A stretch of 64,000 nucleotides of DNA from Dipteronia dyeriana (taxonomy: Eukaryota; Streptophyta; Magnoliopsida; Sapindales; Sapindaceae): positions 94,013,052-94,077,051 of the forward strand of contig CM065297.1 of the NCBI GenBank assembly GCA_032871835.1, in the 5' to 3' direction. Below, one piece after another: positions 34,340 to 47,189 of the stretch. A model generated the notes under the pieces. The model did no database searches and was not told the origin of the DNA. It was given only the letters and a program-made list of their open reading frames with translations. How positions within the stretch are numbered: position 1 is the first letter of the stretch; every line of letters starts with the position of its first letter. A program made the translations under genes and the position numbers.

Positions 34340-34610
34340 ACTGAGTAGTATCGCCATCAGTGAGAGTACCCGTCGTAGGCAGGGAGTGTTCAACTAACGG
34401 GCATGTCTTGCTATTATGGCCAAGTACGTGGCATACACTACAACCACGTTGTCTACGTGTCGACGGTGTCGGTTATGTCAGCTGCTCAGCAGTTATGGAT
34501 GTGTTTAACTATCCATTATTTGGTCTCCGTCTTGGGTTGGAGAATCCCATCCTATTGTGACCTTGATCGCTGCAATTAGAACAATTACATTTCACGTTTT
34601 CTCCCTTTAA
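34340..34610 (-). pseudogene. Zinc-knuckle fragment, MULE/FAR1-like
   Basis: The minus strand has two Cys/His clusters: CSDQGHNRM near 34560 and, about 50 codons on, CSVCHVLGHNSKTCP near 34400. The C-x2-C-x4-H-x4-C spacing with GHN..TC is typical of the C-terminal zinc knuckle of Mutator-like transposases and FAR1-related proteins. Two stops interrupt the frame, and no transposase core is visible upstream. Confidence 0.5.
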
Positions 34611-35130
34611 ATCTCTGTAAACATCTCTACATTTCAAGTTTTATCAACATTTCGAATTTTTATAGCACATTTCAAGTTCTGTTTTGAGTTTTTATAGCAC
34701 ATTTCAAGTTTACGAACAACTTAAACTTGAAATGTTCTGAAAAAAAAACGTTAAACTTAAATTCTCTAAATTCTTCAAATTCTTCAAATTCTTCAAATTT
34801 TTCATAAAACCACACAACAGTAATGAAATAAAGTTAAATGATGTAATACTAACTGTTTCGAACTCAAACTAACACAAATGGAAGATGTGAACACATCTGC
34901 TATAAATATTTCATGTTTTCTGGGGTATAAACTTGAAATCATACTTTAAATCTCTGTAAACATCTCTACATTTCAAGTTTATCAACATTTCGAATTTTTT
35001 TAGCAGATTTCAAGTTCTATTTTCAGTTTTTATAGAATATTTCAAGTTTACGAACAACTGAAACTTGAAATGTTCTGGAAAAAAAATGTGAAACTTAAAT
35101 TTATCAAATTCTTCACAAAACCACACAACA
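34600..35130. repeat. Direct repeat, two copies 339 bp apart
   Basis: The block beginning AATCTCTGTAAACATCTCTACA near 34609 recurs near 34948. Both continue through CATTTCGAATTTTT and ACGAACAACT to about 34800 and 35130. The unit shares the AACTTGAAAT word with the array at 33591. Confidence 0.75.
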
Positions 35131-36126
35131 GTAATGCAATAACGTTAAAATCATGTTACACTAATTGTTTCGAACTCAAACTAATAGAAATGGAAGATTT
35201 TTACACACATTCAACCGATTTAGGACAAATCGGAGAACTTGTTCAAAACTTCTAAACATATAACAATGTTGTGCTTCAAATCTTAAACCATGGTGGGCTT
35301 CTCGTCGATTCGTAGGCAACAACAATCCACTGTCTTCAATTTGCACAAGAAAAAGATTGGTATGGATACAACAATCCACTGTCTTCTGTTAAAGATGAAG
35401 ATGGAGAAGAGGACGGTGGAAAAAATGAGAAAAAAAAATTAACATTGAGGGGTATTTTGGTAGTTTATGGATATACACTGAAAATATTTTTTTAAAGTGG
35501 TTATTAACGAATAAATTTTTATATGTGGTTAAAAACAAATTTTACAGTTGGATGTGATCATTTTTAATAATTTTCACTAAAAAATTATCATCTACACAAA
35601 ACGTAATTTGACAAACACATATTGAAAAGCACATGCCTTGCATAGCTGCATGTGCCTCCAAACCTAGTGTTAAAAAAAAAAAAATTGAAGATGAATTTGA
35701 TCATTGGTGTATCATGTATGTACTAAGTATGTAGATCAACGTAAAAAGGTGTTTTGATAAATTATTTATTTGAATAAATATTTTTTTTTATTAATTTCAT
35801 TTTATTTTGAGATTTATTGGGATAAGGTTTGGGAATGGATTATATCGGATATTATTGTGATTGGATTCGGATTCAGATCCGATCCGCACAACATTTCCAC
35901 TCTTCTATATATGAAAAATCAGATTTGGACATAATTAGATTCAGACTTTTTCTTGTCCGACTTTTTGGATCGTATTTAGATTGTCCAATTCCAATCGACA
36001 CCATTTTTAAGATATAATCACTCAATACTTATTTAATCTTTCTTAGTTGATCGTAATTGAGCTTTGAGCTGTAAAATACATATCTTATATCGTTACGAGA
36101 ATAGATAGCTTTCCCATGCTATTTTA
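35131..36126. other. Intergenic, no gene seen
   Basis: AT-rich; contains purine-rich 35390-35440 and a GGATTCGGATTCAGATCCG stretch near 35865. No supported feature. Confidence 0.5.
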
Positions 36127-36312
36127 TCAGCACAATATATCATAAGTAATGTCAAGTTTTTAAATTTTTTTCTCAAATAGTGTTGACATATGAGGTATCG
36201 ATATCTTATAAATCATGAGATTATATGGTAAGTGATGTGATGTTGATATCTCACGTGTCAATACTATTTGAAAAAAAGAATGGAAGCTTGGTATTACTCA
36301 TATTTTATTAGA
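36127..36312. mobile_element. Foldback MITE-like element
   Basis: A near-palindrome about 185 bp long. The left arm (AAGTAATGTCAAG ... TCAAATAGTGTTGACATATGAG) pairs with the right arm (CTCACGTGTCAATACTATTTGA ... CTTGGTATTACT). Arms are about 60-70 bp around a ~45-bp centre. The exact ends and target duplication are not resolved. Confidence 0.6.
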
Positions 36313-39300
36313 CATTTAAAATTTAGTTTGTTACTTGGTTTTGGTTTTAATTAAACTTTAATTTGTGGGAAAACAGGAAGGTAGTGGAATGAAAGCTTGG
36401 GCCATGCTACTAGCCATGTAGAAGTGGAGAGTTGGATCATCAATTCAAATCAGCCCATAATAACCCACAAGTTACATAGTTTAGGGTCCACCAATTTCCA
36501 AATGTCACAAAGGAATACGGAAGAAGAATCCATAGACAGAATTTCAACGGCAAGTTTAGAGTTTAGTCATGCCCGGTTCTTATTTTATTTTTGTTCGAAC
36601 TCTTTCTCACCATCTATTTTTAATTTTCTTTGCCTAAGGTGTACGATGAAAACTTAATCACGTTGTAATTCTTTTGTTATTCAATTATTATTTGAAATTT
36701 TGATTTAAATGTTTATAATTTTTAGTTTCATTTAATTAATAAAAATAAAATTGTATACAAGGGTATATTCATATGGGTGTAGCTGTGTAGGTAGAAAATA
36801 AATTTGGATTTTTTTTAAGAAAAAGTTCATAACAGTAAAAAAAAATAAAAAAAAATTATATATTGTATTATTCTTATAATCTATTAAGTATTTAGATCAC
36901 ATAAAATTCATTGAAGTAATTCTTTAAATTTCAACAAAATTCTGACTAATCTCTTGAATATAAGGATTCGTCACAAAAGGACCCTGTATTTAATAAATGT
37001 ATAATTAAAATAATCTTAATTTGTGATCTTATTTAATAAAAAAGAAACTATATTTTATTGTCTTATTTGATACTTTTATCAAAATGAACATCTTCAAAAA
37101 ACAATATCATAATTTCATCTGATCATAAAATATCCCAGCTCTGATAATCTGCCAAATCCTTATTCTTTGAAATGGAGACCCAATAATTAAGTTTGCAATT
37201 TTTTATAAAGCAAATTCATGACATGAAAAGACAAAGAAAATTCTAGACAAACCAAACTCTGAAAATGCCAAATAAATTTCATTACGGTTTCCCCATTCTC
37301 ATCTGAATTTGCTTCAGATTATGGGCAATAATATATACATATGTATATATTTGTATTTTGTGCCTTTTTAGTTGTATATTTCCTTTAAGTAGAGATAGCT
37401 TCCACATTTATCTTTCCTAACGTGTTGTCGATTATCCGTTATAAATATTCGGTATTTGGACTCGTCATTCGTAACAAGTTTTATCGGTTTTAGGCTTGAA
37501 AAGATTATCATCAATGTTATTAAAGATGGACGATAGAACATTCAGGGCTTTTAAGAAAATGATCGTTCAATTCCACGTGATGAGGGTTCGACTTCCATAT
37601 TTATTTGTTAATTTGCAAAATGTGGAAAAACTCCTTCCTTATAGCAGGAGTAGAAGGGAGGGGTATTTTGAAACTTTCTACCTTAGGTCAAAAAATAATA
37701 ATGATATCAAAGAGAGAGAATGTGAGGATATTTAAATTTATATCATAGTTAGTGTTATATATTTGTAATTGTAGGGTAGAGCAGTAGACATATATGATAT
37801 ACGATATACGATATATCTTTATCTTTTAATTAATGAATTCTCTAGACCCCAAAGCCGAAACCACGTGCAGTTATTGGACAGGTGTAACTACACCCAGCTG
37901 GCAATGGAAAGGAGCAAATCGTAAATGAATAAGAATACCATGAACGCTGGGACGTGATTCGTGAATCCTATATTTTTATTAAGGTTAAAATATATATATA
38001 TATATATAAGAAAATAATAATTAGGATGGCAGCTGGTAATAGTGACTTTCAAGCCGACATACTTACGGTTTTTTTAAAATGCATTAAATGCGACCCCAGA
38101 CTAAGAGAAAAACTTGAGTGGAACCAATGCACTACGCTGTAATTTGATTCTGGTGAATAGGTTTCAACCGCGGTTCATGACACATGTGACATGTCGCTCA
38201 TTTAAAGTATATATATTTCTCATCATCTTTGTTTTAACCCAAGCCTAATTGCTTAATTGCCTAATTCCCATGTTTCTCTCTTCGTCCTCTCATCTGTCGG
38301 TGACCATCGTCACTCAATTTCCTTCTGTTGTGGCCTATAATCACCCAACTCTCACTATAATAATTTTAAAAAAAAAAAAAAATTGTGGGAAAAAAGAGAG
38401 ACAACAGGTTAGATTCTCCAGTTTTTTAGGATGATTCTACTCTTAGTTGATTGATTTGTATAATTTCTGATACTTAGCTATTAATGATGTGATTTTTGAT
38501 ACTTTATTTTGGTTTCCTTAAAAATAATAAAAATAATATATATATATATAAAAAAACACATACCAGCTTTCTTTGATGGGATGACTGAATAAATTCTGAG
38601 GTTATTAATCAAGTATTAGGGGTAACGAGAATTGGACAACAAAGGTCACCAGGAGATGGTGAGAATCAAACGACGCCAGTCATCGGACAATGGCGAGACC
38701 GGAAACCATGACGATCACATTAATTTAATGTCAAAATACGAGAACAAAGAGAGAGACGGAGGAATTAGACGACAACTAAAAATGAAGATGAAGATAGATT
38801 CTTTTTTTTAAAAAAAAAAAATTACTGTAAGAGAATGTTGTGTGTCACACTCGTTGAAAACAACTGATACACCACCATCAAATTTTAGCATGATGCATCC
38901 ATTGCATCCAAGTTTTTCTCTCAAACTACACGAAGCAATGGAGATACCTCTGTTTTACGATACCTTTGCAACTTGCAAGTAATAGCAACAACTTTTACAT
39001 TTTCTCAAGGGAAAATAACACTAACTTCCCTTTTTATATATGCAAAATAGAAATTGTACCCCCCTTTAGAAAATAATGAATTCATTAATCGCCTGGACAT
39101 CCCTTAAAAACCATTGACCATTGGTTGGCTAAATGAGCTTTTACACCAAAAGAGAAAGTACTAAGAATAATTAAATTTTAATTAATATACCAAAAAACAA
39201 TAATTAAGAAACAACAACTCCATTGGTGATGCACTCTCCATTGCCGATGGAGCGTCACATCCAATCCTCCTTGACTTGAAGATTCAAGGAGAGCAATGAC

Positions 39301-39747
39301 GATCTCCTCCACGGATCTTCTCCCTCAAGAGGAGATCATGATCGAAGAAGATCTCTTGAAGGAGAAGATCTCCTCTAGTCTGTGGAGGTCTAAAAAAAGT
39401 TCTCTCATACGTGATACGTTAAACTTAATTCTCAACTCTATTTATAAGGAACTTAGACAATGTTTAGTTCATTAAATGTAATCTATCTAGTTATGAATGA
39501 AATCCATGCATGAAATGAATAAGTTAAGGGCTTATCGAGATACACAATCTATATATCAATTCAAACAACCCAAATGAGAGGTCCCCCCATGCTTACTAAT
39601 AAATGTGTAAGATGAGATTTGGGTCTTCCCATCACAACTGTGGAGAGGGATGTACACGTCTAAAACAAGTTTTTTTTTTTTTAGCCAAGAAAGACTATTG
39701 AAATGTTTTTATGAAAATACCTTAAGTTTATTAAAGAGGAGAACTGA
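36313..39747. other. Intergenic, no gene seen
   Basis: Mostly AT-rich non-coding DNA. A short open stretch at 37496-37735 (plus) has no recognisable motif. There is a small TA tract near 37990-38007 and A runs. Positions 39290-39390 contain imperfect inverted copies of GAAGATCTCCTC/GAGGAGATC that could fold into a hairpin. Confidence 0.45.
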
Positions 39748-40191
39748 TGTAGGCGGAAACGTGAATCACACATGAAAAACAACAAATGTTCGTAGTCCCC
39801 GTTGATTTTGCACCATACAAAAAAAAAAGGAAGATGATTGAGTAAAAACTCAAAATAAATTTAATTTATCAAAAACTAAAATCAAGAACCCTAATACAAG
39901 CTACTTAAATAATGAAAGAACCTAGAACCACTAGGATTCGATATATCATAAACTCCTAAGGAAAGAACTCTAAAACTTCTAAACCAAATCGATAAAAGAA
40001 TCCCAAACCAAAAATTAAAAAAAGTACTAAACGAGAAAAAAAAAAGGAAAAAAACTCCTAAGTTGCACAAGAAACTAAAAGTCTCCGAACAACAAACTAG
40101 ATGGCCGAATTTGGGCCATCTACAATCCAAGTTCAACCCTGTTTTAGGTGCTCCACGCAATCCTAAATATGAATTCGTCACTCAATCCGCA
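39748..40191 (-). repeat. Gypsy 3' LTR
   Basis: A 444-bp LTR starting TGTAGGCGGAAACG and ending CAATCCGCA. It matches 48157-48560 plus 49493-49619, with about 85 bp less around 40110-40150. Target duplication candidate on the left is actga. Confidence 0.8.
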
Positions 40192-40773
40192 TCATCCTTC
40201 CCATGCTGAAAAGAATTCGACAGCTCGTCATCCTCAGACGACGAATCCCCATGATAAGGAATGAGGTGCTTCACATTAAACACATTGGTTGGTTGTGCGA
40301 ATATGGCTAGACAGCTTCAGTCGGTAGGCATTAGAGTTGATCTATCTTCTTAACAATCTCGACGGGCTCATTCTTACATGCGGACAATTTTTTGTATTCA
40401 CCCATAGAGAAGCGATCCTTAGTTAGCACGGCCCAAACAAAGTCGTCAACATTAAAGTTGACCAGACATCACTTCTGATCACAACATGGTTATATTTAGC
40501 GGTGGCCTCCAACAAGTTCTGGCAAGTTCGTTCATGAATATCATGCAATTGGGTGATGAAATCTTCAGCCTTACGATGGAACTTCGCGTTGCTCGGTATA
40601 GAAACTAAGTCAAGTGGGCAACGAGGGAATAGGCCATATACGACTTCGAACAGACTGAATTTGGTTCTACGATTGACATCATGGTTGTTAGCTAATTTTG
40701 CTTGGCCGAGCTTCTAATCTCATGACTTTAATTGGTCACCAACTATACGGAGTAAAAGATTTTCCAAAGATCG
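40192..40773 (-). pseudogene. Gypsy integrase C-terminal part
   Basis: The minus strand shows the end of the pol protein: NVFNVKHLIPYHGD followed by an acidic SSSEDDELSNSF tail. Upstream there are NSNAYRLKLP-like and FVWAVLTKDRF-like words in other frames. No chromodomain is evident after it. It continues across the hAT insertion into 44428. Confidence 0.75.
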
Positions 40774-41546
40774 GTTTACCGTAGGGGTGACCAAGGTTCG
40801 GTTCAATTCGATTTTGTTCGGTTTCGGTTTCGGTTAGAAACCGGCGGTTACGATTTGGTTTAGGTGAGAAACCATAACCGAAACCGACAAAACCGGTTGT
40901 ACCTGTTTGAAACCGTCAGTTAGGCGATTTTGGTTTCGGTTTCAGTTTCGGTTCGGTTCGGTTTAGGTTTTGGCTGGTTTTTTTTTTTTTTTACAAAATG
41001 AAACATTGAAACTAAAAACATTTTAAACTAAACTTAATTAAATTTGATGTGGAAAAAAATGTGAAAAAGTAATAATTGGAAAGGTTCATGGAAAAAAAAT
41101 ATTGAATTATTGAAGTATTTAACAATTAACAATCATTTTTTAAAAAAAAATTGACATTGATTAATAAATAAAAAGTTACAATTGAATTATTTTACGATTA
41201 ATTATTAATATGTAAAATAAAAGAAATTGACATTAATAAATAAAAATTTTCAATTTCACTATTGCAGCTAAATTTACAATTGACACTAATAAAGTTTACG
41301 GTATACATTATACAATCTAACAAAGTTTAAATTTTAAAAAGTAAAAAATATTGACCTTGTACTTAATTTTCACCACAATTAAGTTGCCTACGTATCCTCT
41401 ACCAATGTAGAGGAATCAAAAGTCACGTAGTTCTTTTACCTTTAATTAGATGGTCTGTGACTCTATGTTGGAGGTTAGAAGTTGGAACGGAATTTAGTCG
41501 TTGCCTTCCGTTCCCGTGGTTTGGTTATCTTCCACGAAATCATTCA

Positions 41547-43646
41547 CTATCTCCAGCTCGAGTTCCTGTTGTGTGAATTTTGCCTTCGTCCAATCATCAA
41601 AACACGCTTGAGCTTCAAGTAATTGTGGACACAGAACCGACGGTGTTTGGTCCAAAATATTTCCATATGCACTAAACTCTTGTTCACAGAAACAATAGAA
41701 ACCGGTGTTTCAAGAATTTGTTTGGTAATAATAGCAAAATTTGGATATATCTTTTCATGATCCTTCCACCAAACCAAGATATCAAATTTTGTATCTTCTA
41801 AAAACTCATAAGGGGTTATCAAATACCGGTCAAGCTTAGAAATTGAGCTATATGAGGATGAAGAAGAAGATGTTCGTAATTTTTTAGCTCTTTCGAAAAA
41901 CAATTGATCTCCTAAACCCTTTAATTGAAATTTTGAGGAAGTAAAAATACCATCAGATATGGGTTGGGATTGTGAAACCAAAATATTCAAAGACGAACCA
42001 TATATTCTGAGATATTCAGCATATAATTCATATAGTATTGCCTTAACAGAATTACAATAACTAAGAATATCAACTTTTATTCTTAAATGTGTGTAGTAAT
42101 GAGTTAAATAATCCTTAGAATCTCCTCATAATACTGTATCATTTTGTTTTCATTGCAGCAACACATGGACTCAATTGAACATAGAATTAACACTCACTGA
42201 ATGCACCAACAACATTAACACTTTGAATAAGAAATAATTGAGTAGTGAGATAATAAATACCGGATAGAGCTTTGGTAGCATCATCAAAAACACGTAACAA
42301 TTCAATAATTTTTATACATGTATCTCAATGGTTCAATTGAAGGGACATTATAATTAATAAACGAAACTAATAAATCATTATATTCAATACTTTCATTAAG
42401 CAACTTATAACTAGAATTCCAACGAGTATTAATATCTTTATAAAATTTAATGGGATGCCTACCATTTTGAACACAATATTTTAACCGTAGTTTCTGAATT
42501 TTGTTATGATGTCAGATATAGTTAATATTATCTCTATTTGGTCTAATATGGACAGAAAGACTTTGTAATCTAGCTTGAACACATAAATTTAAAACATGGC
42601 ATGCACATCTTTGATGAAATAATTTACCTCAAAAATAGGGATTGCACAATTCTTGTAACATAGAAATAGATGTGGTATTGTTTGCAGTATTGTCAAAACC
42701 AATTGTAAAAATTTTGTTATGGATATGAAACTCTTCAAAAATAATTTTAAGGACTCGGAAAATATTTTGAGTTGTGTGTGATTCATCGAAAACCTGAAAT
42801 GCAATAATTCTTTTTTGCATGACCCAATCATTATCAATATAATGACATGTCACACCCATGTAATGGTGGGTGAGAAAATTATCGGTCCATATGTCGATAC
42901 ATATAGAAACGCGACCTTGAAATTGAGAAAAAAAATTCAATTTGTGTTTTTGTTTTTTGTAAAGGGAATACAATGCACGTGTGAGAATGGCTCTAGGAAC
43001 ACATTGCATTGCAGGATTTAATGCAGTTTGACAATAATTAACAAAACCCATTTTCTCATCAAAACTAAAAGGTAAATGTTGTACTGCAACCATTACTTCT
43101 AATTCTTCCTTATTTTTTTCAGACGTATAATGAAATAATTGATTTGTAGGGGTTCCGTACCTTGAGATTTGAGTTTGGTTACTAGAAGACCTCACTGATT
43201 CGACCGAGTGACTTTTCCTAATATGATACCAGTAGGTGCCATATCCGAAGGATTTACCTATCGTATATGTTTTGGAGTAATAGTTGTATGTGATTTTGAT
43301 CATTTATTAGCTAACTAGATTTTTTTTCATACGTAACTTGACGAGATCAGACTTCACCGACTTTTCTTCTAATCCTGCATCAAATTCATCTGAAAGGGGT
43401 GGTGGCATGGTAGAATGGGTTGAAAGATTTTCATTACTGAATGAGGTATTGGGATTTGGGTCAGAAATTATTATAGGGGATTAGGATTACGAGGGAGATC
43501 GGATCCAAATTGAGATTAAAGGAACTTGTGGTGAAGTCGGTCATCAGAACTGACATCAATACCTTCATGTTCCAAAAAATCTTGCATTGGACCCTTTCCT
43601 TTGTCCATATTTGTTGGACTTGAACCTTTTTCCCTATTTGCCATTA
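41547..43646 (-). pseudogene. hAT transposase, decayed
   Basis: The enzyme excises and reinserts the element. The frame begins MANREKGSSPTNMDKG at about 43646 and then breaks. The open part 43303-42629 starts with the BED zinc-finger region (SKTYTIGKSFGYGTYWYHIRKSH), but the two Cys of the C-x2-C pair are now Tyr. It continues with LPFSFDEKMGFVNY and GRVSICIDIWTDN, the conserved core with its Asp, and an IGFDNTANN block. The middle (42629-41990) is broken. The C-terminal dimerisation domain is clear at 41840-41547 (LVWWKDHEKIYPNFAIITKQ). Confidence 0.88.
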
Positions 43647-43914
43647 ACAAATAAATTAAAAATACTAATAGTAAAAAAATGATTTTAAGAAAATAATAGA
43701 GGATGATTGTAAGAAAAATGATTAAAAAAATAAGAAATATATATGCACTAATTTAAATAAGAAATGAGAATAAAATAAAATTGCTGAGAGAATTGACAAC
43801 TAAAAATTTGAGATTGAGAGAGATTGAGAGATGTTGGTGTGAAGAAAAATGAAAAGTGGTGAGTATTTATAGAATTATAGTTAGGGGTATAAATGTAACT
43901 ATATGAGAGTTTGA

Positions 43915-44270
43915 GTTGTTGCCGTTGGGAGACCAGTGCGCCAACGGCCACTTTTTTTCAAAGAGGCAGCCACATGACATTCTCTTATTGGTGGTTTTTT
44001 TTTTGTAACATTTTGAATGACCCAATAAGAGATTGCCACGTGTCTGCAACGGTAACATGACCAACGGTCAATTTTTTCAAGCAGGCTGCCATGTGGCTGC
44101 CTATAATTGATTGTATTATTTATTTAATATATATATATAGTCCAATGAAATCGTGTCATGTGTCATCAACGTTAATACGCTCTAACTGTCAATTTTTTTC
44201 TAAAGATACTGGCATCTAATTGGTTCGAAATTAAAAATAATAATAATAATAGCCGTTGGTTAAAAATGGC
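43915..44270. repeat. Degenerate ~120-bp repeat in hAT right arm
   Basis: CAACGGCCACTTTTTTTCAAAG, CAACGGTCAATTTTTTCAAG and CAACxGTCAATTTTTTTCTAAAG-like words recur at about 120-bp spacing, each followed by a GCAGCCACATG-like word. Confidence 0.5.
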
Positions 44271-44427
44271 GGTATAATCGCCGGTTTAATCATCGATTTT
44301 TCCCAGTTTTTGAAGGAGACAAACCGTAAACGAACCGTTTCTAACCTGTTTTAAAATCAACGGTTTCGGTTATGGTTTTGATTTTAACAGCCAGTTTAAC
44401 TAAACCGTGGCCACCCCTAGTTTATCG

Positions 44428-45230
44428 TCTCAATTTGTTCATCGGTCTAGGGGTGGTAAACACTACTGAAGCTCATTTAGGTTTTCACCATCTTCCACGG
44501 GCTACACCAAAAGTGGCTGAGAAAATGTGTGTGCTTATCCGAGACAGTGGACACATGCAACCCATGAAGTCAGTAGACCTCTCGAAAGAATAGTTAGGCA
44601 ACATTGAATACATATGTGGTCTTCCTGCAGGGAATGACATGCACAATCTTGGAATATCGATCCACGACTAGAAAAATAGAGTCAAATCCTCGTTGTGTTA
44701 GTGGAAGACATATAACAAAATCCATACTAATAACATACAAGGTTGGGTCGGAACAGGAAGTGGCATGTATAGTCCATCATTTGTGGCCTTTCCTTTAGAC
44801 ATCTAATAGGTCCATTACAACTCCATGAATCTGCCTACCTCTTTTTGCATAAATGGCTAGAAGTAAGACACAGCAACTAACTGAAAAGTTTGGCCATGCC
44901 CCACATGTCCCTCCCCATGAAGTTCTTGAATAATCTGGACTTAAGGGTTGCACTCAGGTATACACAACCTATTTCCTTTAAAAATAAACCCATCTTATAG
45001 AATAAACTTGAATTGTTGATTTCCTTTGACTTTTTCCAATACAATAGTAAAGAAAGGATCAATCAAATACAAGTTTTGAAAAGAATCGAAGCCCAGTACC
45101 TTTACACATATATCGAAATTAAATTTCGACGATGACTAAGTGCACCAACAACTCTATTCAGCATATCCACTTTGTGCTTGATGACAAAAGTGAACTATTG
45201 TAGATACGCAACCTAGAAACCAAGTTGACG
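44428..45230 (-). pseudogene. Gypsy integrase core, cut by hAT
   Basis: The minus strand reads the core [14 protein letters not shown] block (first catalytic Asp) near 44690-44640. It ends in an EQIETVNRSL-like block at the hAT edge, which is where the catalytic Glu lies (family TEVVNRSL). The N-terminal zinc-binding part (about 44850-45050) is only partly readable. The hAT sits inside this last motif. Confidence 0.7.
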
Positions 45231-45237
45231 AGATACA

Positions 45238-46330
45238 TTATCTTGGCTGCCAATGTGTTTGAGTGCAACATGGTCTGTGTACAATAAAAAAATCTTGTAG
45301 GAAGAGGTAATGCCGACAATGTCGAATTGCTTGTACTATCGTATAAAACTCGACGTCATACATATTGTACCGTAACTTTGCTTCTGATTGTTTCTCACTG
45401 AAATAAGCCATCGGCCTTCCATTCTGACTCAAAATAGCTCAAATCTCCAAAGGGCATTGCAGTGCAACTCAAACAGACTCAAAAAATATAGCAGGACAAG
45501 AATATGGGATGTTGTTAACTGCCTATTGATTTCCTGTAACGCTTGCTCAGCCTCTGTTGTCCATAAAAATTTGCTATCGGATTTCATACAGTCAGTCACA
45601 TGACCTATAATGCTGCTAAATTTAGGAATGAAACGATCATAAAACGACTTCACACCTTGGAAGTTGCGTACATCAATCACTATTCACAGTTGTGGCCACT
45701 GTTTGATCACCTCAATTTTTGACACATCTAAGGATAGCCCCTCTAACGACACAATGTACCCTAGGAACAAGACCCGACCTATCAAAAAAACACACTTGTT
45801 AGTTGCTGCATAGAACTTTTCTCCGTGCAAAACAACCAAAACTTCTCAAAGATGTTGTAGGTGCACCTCATGACTAGTGTTGTACATCATAATGTCGTCA
45901 AAGTAAACCACCATAAATTTACTAATATATGGTCGTAAGGTTTGATTCATCACCTGTTCAAATGTGCTTAAGACGTTTGATAACCTGAAAGGCATAACCA
46001 GCCACACAAAAAGTCCTTATCGAGTCTTAAAGGCCGTTTTCCACTCATCGTCTGGACGAATGCGGATTTGGTGGTATTCGTTCTTCAAATCCAATTATGT
46101 AATATCACAACACCACTTAATTGATTTAGAATATTGTCCAATCGTGAGATGGAGAACCTGCAGCGAACAATGATCTAGTTTATTGCTCTACTGTCGACAA
46201 TATGCTCCAAGACCCATCATTTTTGGGGTCAAGAGAGCTAGTACTGTATAAAGACTAAGGCTCTCACAAATATGCTCATTCAACAACAACTCTTCTATTT
46301 AGCGTTATAGTTTCTCATGCTCTTTGGGAT
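45238..46330 (-). pseudogene. Gypsy RT and RNase H
   Basis: RNase H: 45432-45238 reads SQNGRPMAYFSEKQSEAKLRYNMYDVEFY, the standard block given here in part. The RT-RH connection: 45680-45429 has FQGVKSFYDRFIPKF and LFELHCNA. RT: in several frames from 46330 to 45690 there are VDSRAIN, SISRLDNILNQLSG, a WLVMPFGLS-like word and YFDDI, the catalytic box. At least four frame breaks are present. Confidence 0.82.
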
Positions 46331-47020
46331 CATTCGACAATGAGACTTATTTGGCAAGGTTACCTCTGGAATCTGATCGATTTTATGCTAAATATCCAGA
46401 AATTGAGGTAGGTTGTCAATGAGTTTACTTTGTAACAAATATTTAAACTCAAGCAATAGAGGCTCTATAATAGTAGGGGTGTTATTGGATTCTATCCCTA
46501 ACCTTTTCGATCAGCACATACACAACCCTTGGTTCATTTACCTCTGCCTCAAATTTCATAAACAATAGATTGTTGTTCTCCCCTTGTCAATTGTCTAATG
46601 TAGCTTCTTTCTTTGGCAACAAAACGATCTTTGTTGAATTAAACAAAAGGTACACGTGTTCAAGAAACCATCTTACATTACCCTCAGGTCATATAATCAC
46701 GACCTCCCCAACAATAAATGACATGCATCCATATCGACCACGTCACACCATGATTGATCCTTATTGGTTGCACCGATTGAAAAGGAAAGATGGCTTTGTC
46801 GAGTCACTATCACATCATTCTTCTTTTATAGCCATTTCAATTTATACTGTCGTGGACGAGCTTCTATTGACAGCTGTAATTTACGGACCACCTCCTCCGA
46901 AATCACATTCTCACATCTCCCTTAGTCAACAATAAATTGACAAACCTTTCCATCAATTGTGCAAGTGGACTGAAAATGTTGGTGTGTAACCAGACATTAT
47001 CCATTCTGTGGTGTGTAAAA
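46331..47020 (-). pseudogene. Gypsy protease and linker
   Basis: Around 46940-46900 the minus strand reads TIDGKVCQFIVD, then a stop where the family has Gly-Gly/Ser, then ENVISEEVV. This is the gypsy aspartic protease with its catalytic Asp present and the following residue lost. The linker to RT continues to about 46330, ending in an LLTPKMMG block (family LLTPKKDG). Confidence 0.65.
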
Positions 47021-47189
47021 TAGCTACTTTGGATCATCAATAAATGGACCAGAGTCCCCCCCGTAGGCGATCCTCTTCGATTACCTCAGTGTTATCATAG
47101 ATTAGTTCGGACTCGAAATCATTATCTTGTTCCTGCATGATCTCATTGGACTCTACGAATAACCTCTTATACGGTCTTTTCGTACAGCT

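Larger units (their letters stand above)
40782..44419 (-). mobile_element. hAT transposon (Ac-like), 3638 bp
   Basis: The ends are TAGGGGTGACCAAGGTT on the left and, inverted, TAGGGGTGGCCACGGTT on the right. The 8-bp target duplication is GTTTACCG (40774-40781) and GTTTATCG (44420-44427), one mismatch. Both sub-terminal regions are full of GGTTTCGGTTT-type words, the usual transposase binding repeats. A decayed transposase lies inside on the minus strand. It was inserted into the gypsy integrase. Confidence 0.92.

Noticed and set aside
37496..37735. 79-codon open stretch (plus) as a small gene
   Set aside because: No recognisable domain, no supporting context, and its length is compatible with chance.
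46570..46935. 121-codon open stretch on the plus strand
   Set aside because: It is the opposite strand of the gypsy protease and linker region.
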